From: Pelomonas sp036404855
GTDB taxonomy: Bacteria > Pseudomonadota > Gammaproteobacteria > Burkholderiales > Burkholderiaceae_C
Direction of reading: 5' to 3'
DNA: 17,963 nt
Assembly: GCF_036404855.1 (NCBI RefSeq)
Contig: NZ_DASWYS010000055.1
Span: 1-17,963 of the forward strand
The first letter of the stretch is position 1; every line of letters begins with the position of its first letter. A model generated the notes under the pieces. That model ran no database searches. It was not told the DNA's origin and saw only the letters and a list, made by a program, of their open reading frames with translations. A program made the translations under genes and the position numbers. This document shows, one piece after another, positions 8,696-13,999 of the stretch.

Positions 8696-9229
8696 TCAAC
8701 GGCTTTGGTCAATCGGTCGGCCAGGTCGAGCGGCTTTGCCTGCCGCTCCAGGTGTTCCCGTCGGTGTCGCAGTGCGGGTCAACGACGCCGGCGGGCGCAC
8801 CGCGCGGCGGACGCCGTCAACGTCAGGCACGTGCTTGAAGCGCAGGACGCGGTAGCCGGCTCGCTCCAGCAGCTGGTCGCGCCGGCCATCATGCTCCTCG
8901 CGGCTCTTGTGGCTGTTGTCGTCGAGCTCGATGACGGCCAGCACTTCGAACGCCTTGGTGGCCACGACGAAGTCGGCCACCTTGCGGTTGAAGGTGGAGC
9001 GCGTGGGCAGGTCCTTGGCGGTGAGCAGGGCCGAGAATGCGACCTGGCTCAGCACGACGTCGTCCGGGAACGCCTGCTGCAGTCGGAAGAACATCGGTTG
9101 CTCGCGCTCGGTCAGCAGCTTCTTCTGGCGGACGTTGCCCGTGGCGCGGCGGCGTCCCCCCTTGAGCACCGCGGCCGCGATTGACACGGCGACGGCAAGC
9201 AGCACTATTAGCAGCAGTTCTTTGGTCAT
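8696..9229 (-). CDS. Membrane-anchored DUF2726 (nuclease-like) protein
   Basis: The 177-residue protein starts with a hydrophobic segment (about residues 4-22), probably a single membrane anchor, followed by a basic stretch. The core (about 36-135) matches the DUF2726 pattern: KKLLTEREQPMFFRLQ, then KVADFVV with Asp86, IELDDNSH with Glu101, Asp103 and Asp104, and a following RRDQLLERAGYRVLRF. The Asp...Glu-X-Asp spacing resembles PD-(D/E)XK nuclease-fold proteins, but no activity can be claimed. The C-terminal 30 residues are low-complexity (Thr/Pro/Gly/Arg). The ATG at 9229 has a good Shine-Dalgarno, GGAGAG, four to five bases upstream. It follows the GNAT-Rnk gene on the same strand with a 145-bp gap and is convergent with malQ. 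No link to glucan metabolism is evident. Confidence 0.82.
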   Translation of the reverse strand: MTKELLLIVLLAVAVSIAAAVLKGGRRRATGNVRQKKLLTEREQPMFFRLQQAFPDDVVLSQVAFSALLTAKDLPTRSTFNRKVADFVVATKAFEVLAVIELDDNSHKSREEHDGRRDQLLERAGYRVLRFKHVPDVDGVRRAVRPPASLTRTATPTGTPGAAGKAARPGRPIDQSR

Positions 9230-9374
9230 GGCTCTCCACGGGGCGCGCCGTGTCCACCGACGGCGGCGTCAGATTGTGGGGGCGGGATTCGCTGCAAGCG
9301 ACGGGCGCCGCGGGGCCATCGGTGGCGTACTTGGCGTCAGCCGGCCCATTGGCGACGCCGCAAGCAGAACAGTC

Positions 9375-10280
9375 CTACAGGTGAAAGTCGCCTGCGGCTT
9401 CCGGCTGGTAGAGCAGCTTGCCGATCTGGACACGGCAGGTCCGGTCGGGCACGCGCCAGTCGATGACGTCACCCTCACGGTAGCCCAGGATGGCGGTGCC
9501 GATGGGCGAACAGATCGACAGCCTGGATCTACTGCCGTCCGCGTCCTGCGGATACACCAGCGTCACCTCGAGGTCCTCGTCGTCCAGCCGCAGCCTGGCC
9601 CGCGAATTCATCGTGACCACATCGCGCGCCACCTGCTGCGGGGCGACCACGACGGCGCGCTCGACCTCGTGCGCCAGGTCGGCATGGTCGGGCTCGCGGG
9701 CGATGAGGCTGCGCAGCCGGATCCGGTCGATCTCGGTGATGTAGATGGTGGCCGGGTCCGTCGCCGGGTCCTCGCGCAACAGCGCAAGGCAGTGCTCCCG
9801 CATGGCGGCGAACGTTCTCAGCGTGGGGGTCTCGCTGGCGAGCTGGAAGCCGCAGCGCTGGAAGGTCTTCAGCGAACGCGTGTTGTCAGCGTGGATCTTG
9901 GCGATGAGCTTCTCGGCCCCCATGTCGAAGAAGGCCAGCTTCATGGCCTCGCGGAGCGTACTGGTGCCGAGGTGTCGGCCCCAGTTGGTGCGGTCGCCGA
10001 TGACGAGGACCATCTCGCAGACCGGCCCGGTCTTGATCAGGCGGACGAAACCCACGGGCACGTCATGCTGGTCGCAGGCCATGAAGAACCGGCCGCCCTG
10101 GTTGAACAGATGCGTCAGGATGGGCAACTGGACCCGGCCCACGAGTTGCTCGATGAAGCGCGAGACGTGGCGCGAATCGCTCAGGTAGCGGGTGACGTCC
10201 TCGTCCTCCAGCCAGTCCATCAGCGTGAAGGCGTGGTCGCGGGTGATCTCGGGGCACAGCGATATGAAAGGCTTGTTCAT
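9375..10280 (-). CDS. GNAT N-acetyltransferase fused to Rnk (GreA/GreB C-terminal domain)
   Basis: The 301-residue protein has two parts. Residues 1-155 are a GNAT acetyltransferase domain: the acetyl-CoA loop lies around IGDRTNWGRHLGTSTLR (94-110) and the motif B-like segment is HADNTRSLKTFQRCGF. Residues 175-301 closely resemble E. coli Rnk: IYITEIDRIRLRSLI, then DVVTMNSRARLR, ICSPIGTAILGYREGD and the C-terminal LYQPEAAGDFHL. Rnk is a nucleoside diphosphate kinase regulator with a GreA/GreB-type C-terminal domain that binds RNA polymerase but lacks the long coiled coil. I chose ATG 10280; an in-frame GTG at 10289 would add three residues, and neither has a clear Shine-Dalgarno. Substrate of the acetyltransferase is unknown. 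The gene lies 96 bp downstream of the neopullulanase stop, with its start inside an inverted repeat. Confidence 0.88.
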   Translation of the reverse strand: MNKPFISLCPEITRDHAFTLMDWLEDEDVTRYLSDSRHVSRFIEQLVGRVQLPILTHLFNQGGRFFMACDQHDVPVGFVRLIKTGPVCEMVLVIGDRTNWGRHLGTSTLREAMKLAFFDMGAEKLIAKIHADNTRSLKTFQRCGFQLASETPTLRTFAAMREHCLALLREDPATDPATIYITEIDRIRLRSLIAREPDHADLAHEVERAVVVAPQQVARDVVTMNSRARLRLDDEDLEVTLVYPQDADGSRSRLSICSPIGTAILGYREGDVIDWRVPDRTCRVQIGKLLYQPEAAGDFHL

Positions 10281-10317
10281 CTTCACCACAAGGGTTGCAA
10301 GAATGAAAGCCTTTCAT
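10264..10317 (-). repeat. 11-bp inverted repeat enclosing the GNAT-Rnk start, plus a 15-bp palindrome
   Basis: ATGAAAGGCTT (10264-10274, within codons 3-6 of the gene) and AAGCCTTTCAT (10307-10317, in the leader) are perfect 11-bp inverted repeats with a 32-base loop that holds the start codon. The leader copy is also part of a self-contained palindrome, ATGAAAG-C-CTTTCAT (10303-10317). The leader arm can therefore pair either with itself or with the early coding region, two exclusive RNA structures. Alternatively the palindrome is a protein operator. The repeats are seen directly; any function is inference. Confidence 0.5.
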
Positions 10318-10356
10318 GGCCACGACGGCGACGACGGTTCTTTCGGGAGAGCCCCG

Positions 10357-10362
10357 ATTGTA
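10357..10362 (-). promoter_or_regulatory. Candidate -10 element for the GNAT-Rnk gene
   Basis: On the minus strand the hexamer reads TACAAT, five of six matches to the sigma-70 -10 consensus, about 77 bases before the ATG at 10280. No good -35 was found 16-18 bp upstream, so this is weak. If used, the leader RNA would contain both arms of the palindrome at 10303-10317. Confidence 0.22.
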
Positions 10363-10376
10363 GGCGGTGTGCCCCG

Positions 10377-12218
10377 TCAGCGCCCGATCTCCAGGATCAG
10401 CGGCCTGCGCGCCGGCGCGGTCAGGTGTTCGCCCAGGGTCCGTTGTTCGCCACTGAGCACGTCCCGTGCCCGCGCGCCGACGGCCACGCGTTCCGGGAAG
10501 CGGGCGATGGACACGGCCACCGGCTTGTCGGTCTTGTTCAGTACCACCATGATGGTGCGGCCTGCGTCGTAGCGGAAGAACACGTAGACACCGTCCACTG
10601 GCGCGTACTGCATCAGCGCGCCATCGTGGATGAGGCGCTCGCCCTTGCGCCAGTTGAACAGGCGGCGTACCCAGTCCTGCATGTCGCGCTGTTCGGCGGT
10701 CAGGCCCGCGCCGGTGAAGGCGCTGACGGTGTCGCCGGGCCAGCCGCCCGGCATATCGCCGCGCACCTTGCCGTCATCGCGCTCCACCGGGCTCTCCATC
10801 AGGATCTCGCTGCCGTAGAACAGCTGCGGGATGCGGCGCGTCGTCGCGATGTAGGCCAGTGCCAGTTGGGTCAGGCCCACGTCCCGCTTGAGCAGCGAGA
10901 ACAGCCGCGGCGTGTCGTGGTTGCCGTCGAACAGGACCAGGTTGGCCGGGTCGGGGTAGACGAAGTCGTGCGCGAGGCCTTCGTGCAGTCGCGTCAGTCC
11001 CGTGAACGCGCCGTCGCCTTCAGTCAGTGCGGCCAGCAGTCCCGAGTTCATCGGGAAGTCCATCATGCTGGGCGTGGACGAGACGTAGCCGTCGTGGTTG
11101 CGCTTGCCCCGCTGCCAGTAGGCGACGACGGCCGGATGTGGGCTCCATTCCTCGCCGACGATGTTGAGGTGCGGGTACTCCTGCATCACGCGGGCCGACC
11201 AGCGGCTCAGGAAGTCGCGGTCGGAGTAGGAGTAGGTGTCGGTGCGCAGGCCCGACAGGCCGTAGCGCTCGATCCACCACAGCGTCATCTGTGTCAGATA
11301 GGTCGCCAGTTCCGGGCGGCGCTGGTTCAGGTCGGGCATGCCGGGCACGAACCAGCCGTCGGTGAAGCGCAGGCGGTCGCTGGGGGCCGCGTAGGGATCC
11401 TGCAGCGTCATGCGCGCGTGGTGGGTCTCCGTGTAGCCCTGTGGCCACTGGTTGACCCAGTCCGGCGCGGGTAGGTCGGCCATCCAGTGATGGCCGCTGC
11501 CGATGTGGTTGAGCACGATGTCCTGGATGACGCCCACGCCCCGGGCCCGGGCCTCGGCCACGAAGGCGCCGAAGTCGTCGTTCGTGCCGAAACGCGGGTC
11601 GATCTTGTAGAAGTCCGTCGCCGCGTAGCCGTGGTAGCTGTACTTCTCGCTGTCGTTCGCGATCAGCGGCGTGGGCCAGACCTGCGTGAAGCCCAGGCCG
11701 GCGATGTAGTCCAGGTGGCGGCGCATGCCGGCCAGGTCGCCGCCGTGGCGGCCGTTGGGGTCTTGGCGGTCGACGCCTTCCTTCATGCCGGCGCGGCCGA
11801 GGTCGCCGCCCTTCGCGAAGCGGTCCGGCACGACCAGGTAGATCGCGTCCCGGGGACCGAAGCCCTGGCGTTCGGCCGAACCCGGGGCACGGGCCAGCAG
11901 CGGGTAGCGCAGCGTCTGGCCGCCCACGGTCAGCGTCAGCTCGCCCGGCCGGGTGCCGGGCGCGACGTCGAGGTCCACGAACAGATAGTTGGGGCTGGTC
12001 GCGCGATGGCTGGTCTTCAGCGTGACGCCGGGATAGGGCGCCAGCTGGGGCTTCGCATCGGCGATGCCGGCGCCGTGGATCATCAGCTGCAGGGTGCTGT
12101 CGCGCATGCCGACCCACCAGTTGGGCGGTTCGATGCGGTGGGAAGCGGGGCGGGTCTCGGCGGCCATCGTGGGCAGGGTCATCAGCAGGACAGTGGCAAG
12201 GGTGATCAGGGTCTTCAT
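10377..12218 (-). CDS. Exported SusA-like neopullulanase/cyclomaltodextrinase (GH13)
   Basis: The 613-residue product starts with a signal peptide (about 1-20, ending PTMAA). An N-terminal cyclomaltodextrinase-type beta-domain follows (about 28-110, beginning RIEPPNWWVGM), then the GH13 barrel. Catalytic regions: DIVLNH (233-238), region V MPDLN (294-298), GLRTDTYSY with nucleophile Asp327, IVGEEWSP with acid/base Glu356, and DGNHDTPRLF with His434/Asp435. It most resembles the SusA group, which hydrolyses starch, pullulan or cyclodextrins to short oligosaccharides, probably in the periplasm. The ATG at 12218 overlaps the upstream amylase stop by four bases (ATGA), with no Shine-Dalgarno, so the two are coupled. 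The reading frame stays open upstream of this start, but the overlap and the signal peptide fix the choice. Exact substrate preference cannot be read from sequence. Confidence 0.9.
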   Translation of the reverse strand: MKTLITLATVLLMTLPTMAAETRPASHRIEPPNWWVGMRDSTLQLMIHGAGIADAKPQLAPYPGVTLKTSHRATSPNYLFVDLDVAPGTRPGELTLTVGGQTLRYPLLARAPGSAERQGFGPRDAIYLVVPDRFAKGGDLGRAGMKEGVDRQDPNGRHGGDLAGMRRHLDYIAGLGFTQVWPTPLIANDSEKYSYHGYAATDFYKIDPRFGTNDDFGAFVAEARARGVGVIQDIVLNHIGSGHHWMADLPAPDWVNQWPQGYTETHHARMTLQDPYAAPSDRLRFTDGWFVPGMPDLNQRRPELATYLTQMTLWWIERYGLSGLRTDTYSYSDRDFLSRWSARVMQEYPHLNIVGEEWSPHPAVVAYWQRGKRNHDGYVSSTPSMMDFPMNSGLLAALTEGDGAFTGLTRLHEGLAHDFVYPDPANLVLFDGNHDTPRLFSLLKRDVGLTQLALAYIATTRRIPQLFYGSEILMESPVERDDGKVRGDMPGGWPGDTVSAFTGAGLTAEQRDMQDWVRRLFNWRKGERLIHDGALMQYAPVDGVYVFFRYDAGRTIMVVLNKTDKPVAVSIARFPERVAVGARARDVLSGEQRTLGEHLTAPARRPLILEIGR

Positions 12219-13843
12219 CGCGTGGCCAGTCGGTAGACGCGCAGGGATAGCGGCGGCAGCGTCGTGCGGCCGTGCGTGGCGCGGGTGTTCTTCGGATGGA
12301 GTGTTTGCGCGCCGGCCGGCACGTCGATGGCGGCAGGCGCGTCGCCGTAGTTGATGGCGATGAGCACGCGCTCGTCCCCGTGCACGCGCTCGAAGCGCCA
12401 CACCTGGCCCTCGACGTGGTCGGCCTCGTAGCGACCCAGCGTCAGCGCGGGCGAGGCTCGTCGCAGCGCGATCAGCTCGCGGTAGAAATTGAACAGCGAG
12501 CCCGGTTCGCGCTGCTGGCTCTCGGCGTTGTGGCGGCTGCGGTTCAGCGACAGCGGGCGAAAGGGTGCGGGGCCCGTCGAGAAGCCGCCCGGCCCCTGGT
12601 TGCTGGGCGTCCAGCTCATCGGCGAGCGCAGCGGCGCATCATCCCTGGGGTCCTTGCCATCGATGCCGGCCTGGCCGATCTCCTCGCCGTAGTAGACGAA
12701 GGGCGTGCCGGGCAGCAGCAGGTAGCTGGCCGCCGCGAGCCGGTAGCGGGCCTCGTCGCCGTGCAACTGGTCCCACACGCGCTGGCCGGTGAAGATGTCG
12801 TGGTTGTGCAGGAAGGTCGCCATCGTGGGCGACATGCTCCGGTAGTAGCCGGCCACGCGCTGCACCGCTTCGGCGTCGCCCTTGGCGGCCTTCATCAGCT
12901 CATAGTTCTGGTTGAACGCGAAGGCGCCTCCGCACAGGTCGGGGTTGCCATAGGCGATGGGTTCGGCCGTGGCTTCGCAGACCACGTAGCGGCCGGGGTA
13001 GCTCTTGATGAGGTCCTGGAAGTGCTTGGTCAGCGCGCGGCTCTCAGGCTGGTCGTTCCAGTCCTTGGCACTGTTCTCGATGAGGTGGGGCACGGCGTCC
13101 AGCCGGTAGCCGTCGAGGCCGCGGTTCAGCCAGAAGCGCAGCGAGTCTTCGTGGTACTGCACGACGGCGGGGTTGCGCAGGTTGAAGTCGGGCATGTGCG
13201 GCCCGAAGGTGCCGAAGAAGATGTCCGGTGCGCCGGGGGTGATGGGCGGCAGGTCCTTCCACTCGCCCGTCCATGTCCACGGCTTCTGCGCCGCGTCATA
13301 CCAGGGGTATTTGCCCCAGATGTCCCAGCCAGGGCCGGGCTCGGGGTTCCAGACGAACCAGCTGCGCCAGGGGCTGGTGCGGTCAGTCACGGCGTGCTGG
13401 AAGGGTGGGAACTGCCAGGACGCGTGGTTGATGACGTAGTCCATGACGATGGCGATGCCGCGCCGGTGCGCCTCGCGCACCAGCTCATCGAAATCGGCCA
13501 GCGTGCCGTATTGCGGCTCGATGCCGCGGTAGTCGGTCGTCGCGTAGCCGTGATCGTGGTCGGAGCTGGCTGTGATGGGCATCAGCCACAGGCCGCTGAT
13601 GCCGAGCTTTTGCAGGTAGTCCAGGCGCCGGGTCAGGCCACGCAGGTCGCCGATGCCGTCGCCGTCGCTGTCCTGGTAGCCGCGCACGAAGATCTCCATG
13701 AACACGCCGTGCTGCCAGTGCGCGGGCAGGGTGCTCGCCCGGGGCTGGGCGGGCACCGGGCGGATGTCGATCTGCGCCTGCGCCTGCGCCTGCACGAGGC
13801 CGGCAGCAAGGAGGGCGAGGGCGGGCAGCAGGGGCTTGGGCAT
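12215..13843 (-). CDS. Exported GH13 alpha-amylase/alpha-glucosidase
   Basis: The 542-residue protein carries a signal peptide (about 1-23) ending in an Ala-Gln repeat (QAQAQAQ). The GH13 catalytic core begins at about residue 45 with GVFMEIFVRGYQDSDGDGIGDL. Catalytic regions: DYVINH (135-140), region V MPDFN (217-221), GYRLDAVPHL with nucleophile Asp249, VVCEATAEP with acid/base Glu290, and FLHNHD with His348/Asp349. The MPDFN region V is of the type seen in the alpha-amylase subfamily intermediate between oligo-1,6-glucosidases and neopullulanases (GH13_36-like), which is inference. It ends with a C-terminal beta-domain. It is the first gene of the amylase/SusA-like pair and diverges from the pullulanase gene. 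The ATG at 13843 lacks a clear Shine-Dalgarno. It would act on starch or maltodextrin outside the cytoplasm. Confidence 0.9.
   Translation of the reverse strand: MPKPLLPALALLAAGLVQAQAQAQIDIRPVPAQPRASTLPAHWQHGVFMEIFVRGYQDSDGDGIGDLRGLTRRLDYLQKLGISGLWLMPITASSDHDHGYATTDYRGIEPQYGTLADFDELVREAHRRGIAIVMDYVINHASWQFPPFQHAVTDRTSPWRSWFVWNPEPGPGWDIWGKYPWYDAAQKPWTWTGEWKDLPPITPGAPDIFFGTFGPHMPDFNLRNPAVVQYHEDSLRFWLNRGLDGYRLDAVPHLIENSAKDWNDQPESRALTKHFQDLIKSYPGRYVVCEATAEPIAYGNPDLCGGAFAFNQNYELMKAAKGDAEAVQRVAGYYRSMSPTMATFLHNHDIFTGQRVWDQLHGDEARYRLAAASYLLLPGTPFVYYGEEIGQAGIDGKDPRDDAPLRSPMSWTPSNQGPGGFSTGPAPFRPLSLNRSRHNAESQQREPGSLFNFYRELIALRRASPALTLGRYEADHVEGQVWRFERVHGDERVLIAINYGDAPAAIDVPAGAQTLHPKNTRATHGRTTLPPLSLRVYRLATR
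13772..13792 (-). repeat. Short tandem repeat in the amylase signal peptide end
   Basis: The hexamer TGCGCC is repeated three times in tandem and followed by TGC (plus-strand orientation). It encodes the alternating Ala-Gln run just before the predicted signal peptidase site of the amylase. It could vary in length by slippage in steps of two residues, without breaking the frame. Confidence 0.5.
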
Positions 13844-13881
13844 GGCGTGCAGTGTCCGAAAACTTGCTTTAGCGTCGACTA

Positions 13882-13896
13882 TGTAATCAAACTACT
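13882..13896. promoter_or_regulatory. Operator-like site in the amylase/pullulanase divergent region
   Basis: TGTAATCAAACTACT matches the perfect palindrome upstream of glgP (129-143) at 13 of 15 positions, including the central CAA. It lies 39 bp before the amylase start on the minus strand. The form TGTAAT-N3-ACTAC fits a HexR-type motif. Its low-GC setting contrasts with the flanking genes. Confidence 0.5.
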
Positions 13897-13904
13897 TTGT
13901 AGTT
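13890..13904. promoter_or_regulatory. Overlapping inverted repeat AACTAC-TTT-GTAGTT
   Basis: AACTAC (13890-13895) and GTAGTT (13899-13904) are a perfect 6-3-6 inverted repeat that shares the ACTAC arm with the site at 13882-13896. Together they give three half-sites, GTAAT, ACTAC and GTAGT, spaced every 8 bp. The arms point outward relative to the main motif, so this may be two overlapping binding positions or an alternative site. Confidence 0.4.
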
Positions 13905-13936
13905 CTCGTCGGAGCATAGCGACTTTCCTTGTGGAT

Positions 13937-13964
13937 TTGACTTGGTGATTTCTATGAATGTAGT
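13937..13964 (+). promoter_or_regulatory. Candidate pulA promoter
   Basis: TTGACT (13937-13942) is a good -35 match, with TGTAGT (13959-13964, four of six matches to the -10 consensus) after 16 bp. The -10 would lie inside the operator-like site at 13959-13973, so a bound protein would block it. An alternative pair is TTGTGG (13929-13934) with TATGAA (13953-13958) at 18 bp. Confidence 0.35.
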
Positions 13965-13973
13965 TTTGCTACT
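13959..13973. promoter_or_regulatory. Operator-like site immediately upstream of pulA
   Basis: TGTAGTTTTGCTACT contains the arms GTAG and CTAC with the same 5-3-5 layout as the site at 129-143; its reverse complement matches that site at 12 of 15 positions. It ends 26 bases before the pulA start and lies about 77 bp, centre to centre, from the site near 13889. It overlaps the candidate -10 element. Confidence 0.45.
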
Positions 13974-13989
13974 ATCCAAGAACAACAAC

Positions 13990-13994
13990 GGAGA
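13990..13994 (+). promoter_or_regulatory. pulA ribosome binding site
   Basis: GGAGA lies five bases before the ATG at 14000. It supports that start and contrasts with the absent Shine-Dalgarno sequences at the coupled starts in this window. Confidence 0.7.
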
Positions 13995-13999
13995 CCTTC

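Noticed and set aside
10343..10357. 5-bp hairpin TCGGG/CCCGA after the SusA-like gene
   Set aside because: The stem is short and no T-tract follows on the minus strand, so I do not call it a terminator.
8907..11474. 855-codon + strand frame across DUF2726, GNAT-Rnk and the SusA-like gene
   Set aside because: It lies antisense to three genes with clear family motifs and spans their intergenic gaps; its composition is that of a GC-rich shadow.
12219..12401. N-terminal extension of the SusA-like frame
   Set aside because: It overlaps the 3' end of the amylase gene and would bury a good signal peptide that begins at 12218.
12272..13948. 558-codon + strand frame opposite the amylase
   Set aside because: It is antisense to the GH13 amylase with all catalytic regions present, and it runs through the operator region.
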